Assembly (NCBI RefSeq): GCF_024295805.1
Contig: NZ_JANCLX010000008.1
Location: forward strand, 1-64,000
DNA from: Streptomyces cucumeris
GTDB lineage: Bacteria > Actinomycetota > Actinomycetes > Streptomycetales > Streptomycetaceae
Direction of reading: 5' to 3'
Length of the DNA stretch: 64,000 nt
Part shown: piece by piece, positions 41,723 through 50,129 of the stretch
Layout: every line of letters starts with the position of its first letter
Position numbering within the stretch: the stretch's first letter is position 1
Notes under the pieces: generated by a model
What the model was told of the DNA's origin: nothing
The model's input: only the letters and a program-made list of their open reading frames with translations
Database searches by the model: none
Position numbers and translations under genes: made by a program

Positions 41723-42718
41723 CTAGTTGTGGCTGTGCAGCGCCTCGTTGAGGCCGCCCCACGAACCGGAGCGCGGCAGCGCCTCGACCGCACCGGTGGT
41801 GGAGTTGCGGCGGAAGAGGAGATTGCGGGCGCCGGACAGTTCGAGCGCCTTGACGATCTTGCCGTCGGGGAGGGTGACGCGGGTGCCGGCGGTCACGTAG
41901 AGGCCCGCCTCGACGATGCAGTCGTCGCCGAGCGAGATGCCGATGCCCGCCTGGGCGCCCAGCAGGCAGCGCTCACCGATGGCGATGGTCTGCTTGCCGC
42001 CGCCGGAGAGGGTGCCCATGATCGACGCACCGCCGCCGATGTCCGAGCCGTCGCCGACCACGACGCCCGCGCTGATCCGGCCCTCGACCATCGAGGTGCC
42101 GAGGGTGCCCGCGTTGAAGTTGACGAAGCCCTCGTGCATGACGGTGGTCCCGGCGGCGAGGTGCGCGCCGAGCCGTACGCGGTCGGCGTCACCGATGCGG
42201 ACCCCGGCGGGGACCACATAGTCGGTCATCCGCGGGAACTTGTCGACGCTGGTCACGCTGAGCTGGAGGCCCTCGGCGCGGGCGGCCAGCCGGGCGCGGT
42301 CGAGCTGGTCGACGGCGACCGGACCCAGCGAGGTCCACGCCACGTTGGCGAGTACGCCGAACATCCCGTCGAGGTTCTGGCCGTGCGGGGCGACGAGCCG
42401 GTGGCTGAGCAGGTGCAGCCGGAGGTAGACGTCATGGGCGTCCTGCGGCTTGTCGTCGAGCGAGGCGATGACCGTACGGACGGCCACGACCTCGACACCG
42501 CGGCGCGGGTCCGGGCCGAGCGCCTTGACGGCGGTCTCGCCCAGCAGCCGGGCGGTCTGCTCGGCGTCGAGCCGCTCGGTCCCGGCCGGACCGGGGGCCT
42601 CGGCCAGCTCGGGGGACGGGAACCAGGTGTCCAGAACGGTGCCGTCCTCGGTGAGGGTGGCGAGTCCGGCGGCGACGGCGCCGGGGCGGGTGGTACGGGT
42701 GGTGGCTGCGTCGGTCAT
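41723..42718 (-). CDS. dapD: 2,3,4,5-tetrahydropyridine-2,6-dicarboxylate N-succinyltransferase DapD
   Basis: A 331-residue left-handed beta-helix acyltransferase of the actinobacterial DapD type. Hexapeptide turns are visible ([64 protein letters not shown]). It succinylates tetrahydrodipicolinate in the succinylase branch of lysine/DAP synthesis. Start ATG 42718 matches the family N-terminus and no ribosome site precedes it. It ends 7 bp from the convergent dapA. Confidence 0.93.
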   Translation of the reverse strand: MTDAATTRTTRPGAVAAGLATLTEDGTVLDTWFPSPELAEAPGPAGTERLDAEQTARLLGETAVKALGPDPRRGVEVVAVRTVIASLDDKPQDAHDVYLRLHLLSHRLVAPHGQNLDGMFGVLANVAWTSLGPVAVDQLDRARLAARAEGLQLSVTSVDKFPRMTDYVVPAGVRIGDADRVRLGAHLAAGTTVMHEGFVNFNAGTLGTSMVEGRISAGVVVGDGSDIGGGASIMGTLSGGGKQTIAIGERCLLGAQAGIGISLGDDCIVEAGLYVTAGTRVTLPDGKIVKALELSGARNLLFRRNSTTGAVEALPRSGSWGGLNEALHSHN

Positions 42719-43042
42719 GGTCAGAACGCTAACCGGAGCCGCCCCCGGGAGGCGAACCGGTCTCATGTCCCGGCCCGCAGCCGACCCCCGGCACGGCCCG
42801 GCCCCGGGGTCCGGACGACGCTGCCGGAGGGTCCGGCGAGCCGTTGTGCGGACCGTGGGCCCGGTCTCGGAGGCCCCGGTCCGCCCGATGTCCCGCGCAC
42901 CGGGTCGCCACACAGCCGCGGAGGCGGGCCTCGGGGGGGGGGGGGGGCCCGCCCCCCCCCCCCCGGGGGGGGCGCCCCGGGGGGGGCCGCTGGGGGACCC
43001 GAGGCCCCGCGCCCCGGGCCCCCACCCCGCCGCGGCGGCGGG
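42719..43042. other. non-coding GC spacer with long homopolymers
   Basis: No gene is supported. It contains a 15-base G run (42933-42947), CCCG, a 13-base C run (42952-42964) and two 8-base G runs, able to form one very stable G-C hairpin. The G run could also form quadruplexes. Base-count accuracy here is doubtful in any sequencing method. Confidence 0.7.
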
Positions 43043-43078
43043 CCTCGGTGCCGGGCCCGGCCGGGCCCGGCACCGAGG
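43043..43078 (-). terminator. 36-bp perfect palindrome after the CU044_5270-type gene
   Basis: CCTCGGTGCCGGGCCCGG is followed at once by its exact complement, three bases past the stop codon at 43082. Confidence 0.85.
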
Positions 43079-43081
43079 GGG

Positions 43082-44041
43082 TCAACGGCCGGTGTCGCCC
43101 TTGTCGTCGACCAGGACGCGGCTCTCCTGCGCCTCGGAGATGATCACGTCTCCGGCCTTCCAGTGGTCCTCAGGACCGCCCTCCCCGCCCGGGTTGTCGG
43201 TCACCGCGATGTGGCGGCTGCCGGACGAGATCCAGGTGCGCGGGTTGTAGAGGTACTGGCCGCGGAGGTCGCCCTGGGCCTTGTCGCCGAGCGAGAGCGC
43301 GATGGCGTCGCGGCCGAGGATGTCCTTGACCGAGTCGGCCTTCAGACCGGGGATCGCGGCCATGGCGCGGAAGACCGCGGCCCGCCCCTTCGGCGGTGCC
43401 GGGTAGGCGTCGGTGAGCAGGGTGAGCGCCCGGAAGTCGTGCTGGGCGCGGGTCTCCCCGTCGGCCTTGGGGTAGAAGGCACGGGCCTTGGCGCGCACCT
43501 TCGCCGGGTCCTCGGGGAGGGAGTTCAGGAAGCGGTAGGTCTCGCGCGGCGAATGGTCGTCGCCCGCCTTGCCGCCCTCCATCGAGGGGTTGTCGTAGCG
43601 GGACCAGGACGAGTGGTCCACCAGACCGGGCCGCTCGCCGTCGGTGGCGTTCACCCGGCTGGTCTCGGTGAAGACCCACTGGCCGTCATGGGGCCGGGGG
43701 TCCTTGGCCCGCTCGGCGGTGGCGGCCGCGTCCCGCAGGGTCTCGGCCGGGCTGCCCAGCGCCACCGCGTAGGACTGGCTCATCGCGGCGACCGGCGCCG
43801 TACGGACGCCCTCGCCGCCGTCCACCAGTTGGGCGGACAGCACGGCGGCCGCGGTGACGGTGGCGGCGGCGCCCACGGCGGCCAGCCGCCAGCCGAGGCG
43901 GAGGTGGGGGGTGTTGAGGCGACGGGCGCGGACGCCGCCCTCGGCGGCCTCGGTGAGCTGCCTGCGTCCGGCCGCCAGCCGGATCGCGTCCGGGCGGGGT
44001 GCCTGCGAGCGCAGTTCACGGACCTTGGTCATTTCATCCAT
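43082..44041 (-). CDS. CU044_5270-family membrane protein (ECF sigma partner)
   Basis: A 319-residue protein of the actinobacterial CU044_5270 family: an N-terminal cytoplasmic tail with LRSQAPRPD, one membrane helix (about 52-72) and an extracytoplasmic domain with WVFTETSRVN, a YNPSMEGGK-like segment and a YLYNPRTWIS block. These are encoded beside ECF sigma factors and probably act as signal or anti-sigma partners. The ATG lies inside the sigma gene end (8-bp overlap), so the two are coupled. Confidence 0.88.
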   Translation of the reverse strand: MDEMTKVRELRSQAPRPDAIRLAAGRRQLTEAAEGGVRARRLNTPHLRLGWRLAAVGAAATVTAAAVLSAQLVDGGEGVRTAPVAAMSQSYAVALGSPAETLRDAAATAERAKDPRPHDGQWVFTETSRVNATDGERPGLVDHSSWSRYDNPSMEGGKAGDDHSPRETYRFLNSLPEDPAKVRAKARAFYPKADGETRAQHDFRALTLLTDAYPAPPKGRAAVFRAMAAIPGLKADSVKDILGRDAIALSLGDKAQGDLRGQYLYNPRTWISSGSRHIAVTDNPGGEGGPEDHWKAGDVIISEAQESRVLVDDKGDTGR

Positions 44042-44651
44042 AGGTGGCCACCTCCGTGGCATCGCTGAGGACGGCGGGATCGGCGCCGAGGGCGGCGCGC
44101 ACCTTGCGGCGGGCGCGGTTGAGCCGGGAGCGGACCGTCCCGACGGGGATGCCGAGGGCTTCGGCGACCTCCTGGTAGCTGAGGTCGGCCCAGGCGATCA
44201 GCAGCAGGACGTGGCGGTCCCGGGCGGACAGCCCGGCGAGCGCCTCGGCCAGCGGCCGTCGGGTGGCCTCGGCGGCGACCCGGTCGTCGGCACGCTCGAC
44301 CCAGGACTCGGTGACCGGGTCGGTGCCGGTGCGGGCGAGGGCGCGCAGCGCCCGGACCTCGGTGCGGCGGTGCTTGCCGATCAGATTGGCGGCGATGCCG
44401 TAGAGCCAGGGGCGGGCCGCGTTGCGGCGGGTGTCGAAACGGGCCCGGCAGCGGAAGGCGACGAGGAAGGTCTCGGCCGTGATGTCGTCCGCGGCGCCGT
44501 CGCCGAGGCGGCGGGCGGCGTAGCGGTGGATGTCGGGCGCGTACCGGTCGTAGAGCCGGGCGAAGAGTTCGGGCCGCTCCACGGACTGCGCGATGACATC
44601 GGCGTCGTCGTGGAGCGGTATGTGCTGGGGCGGTGGATCGGGATCTGTCAC
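44034..44651 (-). CDS. RNA polymerase ECF-type sigma factor
   Basis: A 205-residue sigma factor with region 2 (about 27-95, LFARLYDRYAPDIHRYAARRLG, then DITAETFLVAFR and RPWLYGIAANLIGKHRR) and region 4 (about 140-195, SARDRHVLLLIAWADLSY and GTVRSRLNRARRKV). It starts at GTG 44651. It is co-transcribed with the CU044_5270-type membrane protein, a usual arrangement for this ECF group. Targets are unknown. Confidence 0.92.
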   Translation of the reverse strand: MTDPDPPPQHIPLHDDADVIAQSVERPELFARLYDRYAPDIHRYAARRLGDGAADDITAETFLVAFRCRARFDTRRNAARPWLYGIAANLIGKHRRTEVRALRALARTGTDPVTESWVERADDRVAAEATRRPLAEALAGLSARDRHVLLLIAWADLSYQEVAEALGIPVGTVRSRLNRARRKVRAALGADPAVLSDATEVATYG

Positions 44652-44740
44652 GGAGTCTCCGCATCCTTGGCGGGAAGGAGTGTCACCCTCTGTTCCCCGC
44701 AGGGCCCGATCGGGTTCACGCGCCGCCTCCCTCGCCCGTC

Positions 44741-45280
44741 TCAGCCGGTGATCCGCTCCATGGCCGCGCGTACCTCGGTGCGCTCCAGCGGTCTGCCGGT
44801 CAGCAGTACCTGGAGTATCACCCCGTCCATGAGCGCCACCACCATCCGTGCGGTATCGAGGTCGCCGGTGCGGCGGGCCAGCAGGACGGCCATCTCGTCC
44901 AGACAGGCGGCGGCGATGGGCCGCACCGCCGCCCGGCGCAGCGCGACGAGGTAGAGCTCGTACTCCAGCTCCAGCCGGGCGCGGTCGCCGCCCAGCAGGG
45001 TCTCGATGAACCGCAGCAGTTCGTCGGCGAGCGGGCGGCCGGGGTCTACGGCGCGCTCCCACCGCTCCAGGTGGTCCAGCCAGTCCACGTTGAGCTGGCT
45101 GAGGGCGGCGACGAGCAGATCGTCGAGGGTGGCGAAGTGGTAGGTGGTCGAGCCGAGCGGTACGTCCGCCTCGGCGGCCACCGCGCGGTGGCTCAGTCCG
45201 CTGATCCCGCGCTCCCCGACCACCGTGATCGCGGCGTCGATGATCCGCTGCCGCCGGTCGGGGTCGTAGCGGCGCGGCAT
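44741..45280 (-). CDS. TetR-family transcriptional regulator
   Basis: A 179-residue regulator with an N-terminal helix-turn-helix (RIIDAAITVVGERGISGLSH, LGSTTYHFATLDDLL) and a TetR_C_6-like C-terminal domain. The ATG shares one base with the stop of the SMR transporter gene upstream, so both are one operon. The two palindromes at 45601-45640 are its likely operator. Confidence 0.92.
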   Translation of the reverse strand: MPRRYDPDRRQRIIDAAITVVGERGISGLSHRAVAAEADVPLGSTTYHFATLDDLLVAALSQLNVDWLDHLERWERAVDPGRPLADELLRFIETLLGGDRARLELEYELYLVALRRAAVRPIAAACLDEMAVLLARRTGDLDTARMVVALMDGVILQVLLTGRPLERTEVRAAMERITG

Positions 45281-45600
45281 CAGTGGGCCCCGCCGAGGTT
45301 GAGCACCACGACCCCGGCGATGACCAGCAGCACCCCGACGATCTTGGCGGCGGTCGCGGCCTCGCCGAGGAAGACCATGCCGATGACGGCGATCACGGCG
45401 GTCCCGGCCCCGGCCCATATGGCGTAGGCGGTGCCGACGGAGACCGTCTTGAGGGTCTGGGCGAGGAGGGCGAAGGCGATCAGATAGCCGGTGACGGTGA
45501 CCACGGTGGGCCACAGCCGGGTGAATCCGTCGCTGTACTTCATCGCGGTCGTGGCCAGCACCTCGGCCAGGATCGCACCGGAGAGCATCAGGTACCCCAT
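45280..45600 (-). CDS. small multidrug resistance (SMR) transporter
   Basis: A 106-residue four-helix transporter of the EmrE/QacE/SugE family, a proton-coupled exporter of cationic compounds or guanidinium. The essential Glu13 lies in AILAEVLATTAMK; AYAIWAGAGTAVIAVIGM is the family's third helix. ATG 45600 is directly preceded by the operator, with -10 TACGAT ending 7 bases upstream, so the mRNA is probably leaderless. Confidence 0.93.
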   Translation of the reverse strand: MGYLMLSGAILAEVLATTAMKYSDGFTRLWPTVVTVTGYLIAFALLAQTLKTVSVGTAYAIWAGAGTAVIAVIGMVFLGEAATAAKIVGVLLVIAGVVVLNLGGAH

Positions 45601-45640
45601 GCGTACGATCGTACACAACGTTGCGTACGGTCGTACACAA
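45601..45640. promoter_or_regulatory. duplicated palindromic operator of the SMR-TetR operon
   Basis: GCGTACGATCGTACACAA (45601-45618) and GCGTACGGTCGTACACAA (45623-45640) are two 18-base repeats, offset 22 bp (two helical turns), each built on GTACGNTCGTAC. The first begins one base upstream of the start codon and contains the -10 element. Confidence 0.85.
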
Positions 45641-45665
45641 GCAGGGCCGGGAGAGCGCCGGAAAC

Positions 45666-45701
45666 GCGGAACGGCCCCCGCGCGAGTGCGCGGGGGCCGT
45701 T
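45666..45701 (-). terminator. terminator of the suf operon
   Basis: GGAACGGCCCCCGCGC and its exact complement (loop GAGT) form a 16-bp stem 25 bases beyond the last suf gene's stop. Confidence 0.88.
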
Positions 45702-45725
45702 CCATGGAACGCTGCGAGGTGGTCC

Positions 45726-46061
45726 TCAGACGTTGAAGCCGAGGGCGCGGAGCTGCTCGCGGCCGTCGTCGGTGATCTTGTCGGGACCCCACGGCGGCAT
45801 CCAGACCCAGTTGATCCGGAGCTCGTTGACGATGCCGTCGGTCGCGGACTTCGCCTGGTCCTCGATGACGTCGGTCAGCGGACAGGCCGCGGACGTCAGC
45901 GTCATGTCGATGGTGGCGATGTTGGCGTCGTCGACGTGGATGCCGTAGATCAGCCCGAGGTTGACCACGTCGATCCCCAGCTCGGGGTCGACGACGTCGT
46001 AGAGGGCCTCGCGGACCTCTTCCTCGCTGGCGGGCTTGGTGGTCGTCACATCGTCGCTCAT
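45726..46061 (-). CDS. sufT: Fe-S cluster assembly factor SufT-like (DUF59/MIP18)
   Basis: A 111-residue MIP18/DUF59-family protein helping Fe-S cluster maturation or delivery. EALYDVVDPELGIDVVNLGLIY and TSAACPLTD, with the conserved Cys, are diagnostic. The ATG overlaps the sufU stop by 4 bp. It is the last gene of the suf operon, before a strong terminator. Confidence 0.92.
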   Translation of the reverse strand: MSDDVTTTKPASEEEVREALYDVVDPELGIDVVNLGLIYGIHVDDANIATIDMTLTSAACPLTDVIEDQAKSATDGIVNELRINWVWMPPWGPDKITDDGREQLRALGFNV

Positions 46062-46522
46062 GCGGTCTTCCCTCCAGCGGTTTCGCCGAGCGCCTGTGCG
46101 GTGGCGTCCTTCCACGCCATCCAGCTCAGCAGGGCGCACTTCACTCGGGCGGGGTACTTGGAGACACCGGCGAACGCGACCGCGTCCTCCAGCACCTCCT
46201 CCATCGCGTCGTCCGGAACGGTCTGCCCCTTGGACTGCATCAGCTCCAGAAACGTCTCCTGGATCCTGCGAGCCTCGCCCAGCTCCTTGCCCACCAGCAG
46301 CTCGTTGAGCACCGACGCGCTGGCCTGGCTGATGGAACAGCCCTGGCCCTCGTAGCTGACGTCCTCGATGGTCTCGCCGTCGAGCCGCACCCGCAGGGTG
46401 ATCTCGTCACCGCAAGTGGGATTGACGTGGTGTACCTCTGCGTCGCCGTCCCTGAGGCCCCGTCCATGCGGGTTCTTGTAGTGGTCCAGGATGACGTCCT
46501 GGTACATCGAATCCAGTTTCAC
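46058..46522 (-). CDS. sufU: SufU Fe-S scaffold / sulfur-transfer protein
   Basis: A 154-residue IscU-like SufU. The zinc/thiol cysteines are in NPTCGDEI, GQGCSISQAS and ARVKCALLSW. SufU accepts sulfur from SufS in Gram-positive-type Suf systems. GTG start at 46522, 10 bases after the sufS stop. Confidence 0.94.
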   Translation of the reverse strand: MKLDSMYQDVILDHYKNPHGRGLRDGDAEVHHVNPTCGDEITLRVRLDGETIEDVSYEGQGCSISQASASVLNELLVGKELGEARRIQETFLELMQSKGQTVPDDAMEEVLEDAVAFAGVSKYPARVKCALLSWMAWKDATAQALGETAGGKTA

Positions 46523-46532
46523 GCGGTCGCCC

Positions 46533-47789
46533 CTACCCGAAGAAGTTCCGTACGTGCTCCAGGCCCTCCACCAAGGCGTCGACCTCGGCGGGGGTGGAGT
46601 ACAGATAGAACGACGCCCGTGTGGTCGCGGGAATTCCGTACCGCAGGCAGACGGGTCGGGCGCAGTGGTGGCCGACGCGGACCGCGATGCCCTGTTCGTC
46701 GAGGACCTGGCCCACATCGTGCGGGTGGATGTCACCGAGCGTGAAGGAGATCGTGGCACCGCGTTCCTCGGCCGTGGTGGGGCCGATGATGCGCAGGTCC
46801 GGCACCTCCAGGAGCCTGCCGACCGCGTAGTGGGTCAGGGCGTGCTCATGGCGGGCGATGTCCTCCATGCCGACCGAGGCCAGATAGTCCACGGCCGCGC
46901 CGAGGCCGACGGCCTGGGCGATCGGGGGCGTACCGGCCTCGAACTTGTGCGGCGCCGGGGCGTAGGTGGAGGAGTGCATCGAGACGGTCTCGATCATCTC
47001 GCCGCCACCGAGGAACGGGGGCAGGTCCTCCAGCAGCTCCTGGCGGCCCCACAGCACACCGATACCGGTCGGACCGCACATCTTGTGGCCGGTGAAGGCC
47101 ACGAAGTCGGCCTGGAGCGCCTGGACGTCCAGCACCATGTGCGGCGCGGCCTGGGAGGCGTCGATGACGACCAGGGCGCCCACGTCCTGGGCGCGGCGGA
47201 CGATCGCCTCGACCGGGTTGACCGTGCCCAGGATGTTGGAGACCAGCACGAACGAGACGACCTTGGTCTTCTCGGTGATGACCTGCTCGATCTGCGACAG
47301 GTCGAGACGGCCGTCGTCGGTGAGGCCGAACCACTTCAGCTTCGCGCCGGTGCGCTGCGAGAGCAGCTGCCACGGGACGATGTTGGAGTGGTGCTCCATC
47401 TCCGTGATGACGATCTCGGTCTCGCGGTCCACCCGGTAGGGCTCATCCGCCCAGCCGAGCATGTTGGCCACGAGGTTCAGCGACTCCGACGCGTTCTTGG
47501 TGAAGATCACCTCATCGCGGCTGGGAGCGTTGATGAAGCCGGCGACCTTGTCGCGGGCGCCCTCGTACAGCGCCGTGGCCTCCTCGGCCAGCACATGCAC
47601 ACCGCGGTGCACATTGGCGTTGGAGCGTTCGTAGTAGGTGTTGAGCGCGTCGAGCACCTGACGCGGCTTCTGGGACGTGGCCGCGTTGTCCAGGTAGACG
47701 AGCTTCTTCCCGTCGTGGACCGGGCGGTCCAGGATGGGGAAGTCCTTGCGGATCGCCTCGGTGTCGAGGAGGCCCGGCAGCTGTGTCAC
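46533..47789 (-). CDS. sufS: cysteine desulfurase SufS
   Basis: A 418-residue class V PLP enzyme releasing sulfane sulfur from cysteine. VVIDASQAAPHMVLDV, the PLP lysine in FTGHKMCGPTGIGVLWG and the catalytic Cys in VGHHCARPVC mark group II desulfurases. GTG 47789 overlaps the sufC stop by 4 bp. Confidence 0.95.
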   Translation of the reverse strand: MTQLPGLLDTEAIRKDFPILDRPVHDGKKLVYLDNAATSQKPRQVLDALNTYYERSNANVHRGVHVLAEEATALYEGARDKVAGFINAPSRDEVIFTKNASESLNLVANMLGWADEPYRVDRETEIVITEMEHHSNIVPWQLLSQRTGAKLKWFGLTDDGRLDLSQIEQVITEKTKVVSFVLVSNILGTVNPVEAIVRRAQDVGALVVIDASQAAPHMVLDVQALQADFVAFTGHKMCGPTGIGVLWGRQELLEDLPPFLGGGEMIETVSMHSSTYAPAPHKFEAGTPPIAQAVGLGAAVDYLASVGMEDIARHEHALTHYAVGRLLEVPDLRIIGPTTAEERGATISFTLGDIHPHDVGQVLDEQGIAVRVGHHCARPVCLRYGIPATTRASFYLYSTPAEVDALVEGLEHVRNFFG

Positions 47790-48550
47790 TCGGATGCGCC
47801 TCCCTTCACGTACGCCTCGTAGCCCTCGGCCTCCAGCTTGTCGGCCAGCTCCGGGCCGCCGGACTCGGCGATCCGGCCCGCGGCGAACACGTGGACCTGG
47901 TCGGGCTTGATGTACCGCAGGATACGGGTGTAGTGCGTGATCAGCAGGGTGCCGACCTCACCGGCCTCACGGACCCGGTTGACGCCCTCGGAGACCACGC
48001 GCAGCGCGTCGACGTCGAGGCCGGAGTCGGTCTCGTCGAGGATCGCGATGGCGGGCTTCAGCAGCTCGAGCTGGAGGATCTCGTGGCGCTTCTTCTCACC
48101 GCCGGAGAAGCCCTCGTTGACGTTGCGCTCGGCGAAGGAGGGGTCGATCTGGAGGCGCTGCATGGCCTCCTTGACCTCCTTGACCCAGGTGCGCAGCTTG
48201 GGGGCCTCACCACGGATGGCGGTGGCGGAGGTCCGCAGGAAGTTGGAGACGGAGACGCCGGGCACCTCGACCGGGTACTGCATGGCCAGGAAGACACCGG
48301 CGCGGGCGCGCTCGTCGACGGACATCTCCAGCACGTCCTCACCGTCGAGGGTGACGGTGCCGCCGGTGATGGTGTACTTCGGGTGGCCGGCCAGCGAGTA
48401 GGCCAGGGTGGACTTGCCGGAGCCGTTGGGGCCCATGATGGCGTGCGTCTCGCCCTGCTTCACGGTCAGGTCGACGCCGCGCAGGATCTCCCGGGGGCCG
48501 CCCTCGGCCTCGACGGAGACGTGCAGGTCGTGAATCTCAAGCGTTGCCAT
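47786..48550 (-). CDS. sufC: SufC Fe-S assembly ATPase
   Basis: A 254-residue ABC-type ATPase. Walker A GPNGSGKST, signature FSGGEKKRHEI, Walker B ILDETDSGLDVDAL. SufC powers the SufBCD scaffold. It lies 7 bp after the Rieske-type ferredoxin gene. Confidence 0.96.
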   Translation of the reverse strand: MATLEIHDLHVSVEAEGGPREILRGVDLTVKQGETHAIMGPNGSGKSTLAYSLAGHPKYTITGGTVTLDGEDVLEMSVDERARAGVFLAMQYPVEVPGVSVSNFLRTSATAIRGEAPKLRTWVKEVKEAMQRLQIDPSFAERNVNEGFSGGEKKRHEILQLELLKPAIAILDETDSGLDVDALRVVSEGVNRVREAGEVGTLLITHYTRILRYIKPDQVHVFAAGRIAESGGPELADKLEAEGYEAYVKGGASE

Positions 48551-48557
48551 GGGTGCC

Positions 48558-48881
48558 TCAGGACTCCTGGGTGACGGAGACGAGCACGTCGTCCCCTTCG
48601 ATCTTTACGGGGTATACGGGGACGGGGCGCGTGGCCGGGAGACCGGACGGCTTGCCGGTGCGCAGATCGAAGCTGGAGCCGTGCAGCCAGCACTCGATCT
48701 GACAGTCCTCGACCTCGCCCTCGGACAGCGAGACATTCGCGTGCGAGCAGATGTCGTTGACGGCGAACACCTCGCCCTCGGTGCGGACCAGCGCGACCGG
48801 AACGCCGTCGAGCTCGACCCGCTTGGGGGTGTCGTCCTCGAGCTCGGCCAGGGCGCAGGCGCGTACGAAGGTCTCGGTCAT
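48558..48881 (-). CDS. Rieske-type non-heme iron oxygenase ferredoxin
   Basis: A 107-residue Rieske [2Fe-2S] protein: CSHAN and CWLHGSSFD supply the two Cys and two His. It resembles the ferredoxin subunit of ring dioxygenases, yet it is embedded in the suf operon (4-bp overlap with sufD), as in other actinobacteria. Its role there may be electron supply for cluster assembly or repair; this is inference. Confidence 0.9.
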   Translation of the reverse strand: MTETFVRACALAELEDDTPKRVELDGVPVALVRTEGEVFAVNDICSHANVSLSEGEVEDCQIECWLHGSSFDLRTGKPSGLPATRPVPVYPVKIEGDDVLVSVTQES

Positions 48882-50047
48882 CCTACGGACGCCTCCAGCT
48901 CTGCCTCGATCTTGGCGATCAGACGCTCCTCCAGATCGGGGATGCCGATCTGCTGGACGAGCTCGGCGAAGAAGCCGCGGACCACCAGACGGCGGGCCTC
49001 GTCGGCCGGGATACCGCGCGCCATCAGGTAGAAGAGCTGCTCGTCCTCGAAGCGGCCGGTGGCGCTGGCGTGACCGGCGCCGACGATCTCGCCGGTCTCG
49101 ATCTCCAGGTTGGGCACCGAGTCGACGCGGGCGCCGTCGGTGAGCACCAGGTTGCGGTTGAGCTCATAGGTCTCGGTGCCCTCGGCGGCGGCGCGGATCA
49201 GCACGTCGCCGATCCAGACCGCGTGGGCGTCCTTGCCCTGGAGCGCGCCCTTGTAGGCCACGTTGCTCCGGCAGTGCGGGGTGTCGTGGTCGATGAAGAG
49301 CCGGTGCTCCTGGTGCTGCCCGTTGTCGGTGAAGTACAGGCCGTAGAGCTCGGCCTCACCGCCGGGGGCGCCGTAGACCACCCGCGGGTGGAGACGCACC
49401 AGATCGCCGCCGAAGGTGACGACCACGGACTTGAAGCTCGCGTCCCGGCCGACCAGCGCGGTGTGCTGCCCGGTGTGGACGGCGGTGTCGGCCCAGTCCT
49501 GGATGGAGACCACGGTGAGCTTGGCGCCGTCGCCGAGCACGTACTCGACGTTGGCGGCGAGGGTGGCGTCACCGGTGTGGTCGATGACCACCACGGCCTC
49601 GGCGAAGGCGCCGAGCTCGACGAGCTGGTGGCCGAAGGCGGTGCCGCCCTCGCCGTGCACGGAGATCCGCACCGGCTCGGTGAGCACCGTCTCCTTGGGG
49701 ACGGAGACGACCGAGGCCTTCTCGAAGGAGCTGTACGCCTGCGCCGCGACCCGGTCCACCGGCTTGCCGGCCTTGCCCAGGCGCGCGTCGTCCCGGCCCA
49801 CGGTCTCGACGGTGACGCCCTCGGGGGCGGTCACCTCGACCTTGACGCCGCCGTCGGCGACGGCGGTGCCGTCGTGGAGGCCGCGCAGCCGCTCCAGCGG
49901 GGTGAACCGCCATTCCTCCTCCCGGCCGTGCGGCACGGGGAAGTCGGCCACGTCGTACGACGCGGGGGCGCTGACCCGCGCATCGGTGGGCTGGCCCACC
50001 TGGATGACACCGTCCGTAGTGGATCCGGCGGGAATGGTTTCAGCCAT
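48878..50047 (-). CDS. sufD: SufD Fe-S assembly protein
   Basis: A 389-residue SufBD-fold protein. HEHRLFIDHDTPHCRSNVAYKG and the C-terminal YLMARGIPADEARRLVVRGF are typical. It partners SufB and SufC in the scaffold complex. An 82-bp gap separates it from sufB. Confidence 0.95.
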   Translation of the reverse strand: MAETIPAGSTTDGVIQVGQPTDARVSAPASYDVADFPVPHGREEEWRFTPLERLRGLHDGTAVADGGVKVEVTAPEGVTVETVGRDDARLGKAGKPVDRVAAQAYSSFEKASVVSVPKETVLTEPVRISVHGEGGTAFGHQLVELGAFAEAVVVIDHTGDATLAANVEYVLGDGAKLTVVSIQDWADTAVHTGQHTALVGRDASFKSVVVTFGGDLVRLHPRVVYGAPGGEAELYGLYFTDNGQHQEHRLFIDHDTPHCRSNVAYKGALQGKDAHAVWIGDVLIRAAAEGTETYELNRNLVLTDGARVDSVPNLEIETGEIVGAGHASATGRFEDEQLFYLMARGIPADEARRLVVRGFFAELVQQIGIPDLEERLIAKIEAELEASVG

Positions 50048-50129
50048 GGCTGTCGTACTGCTCGCTTTCTGCCTTCGGTGGCTTTCACGGGGATGCCCCG
50101 GTGCGGTGGGGCCGGAAGGTGCGGTGGCG

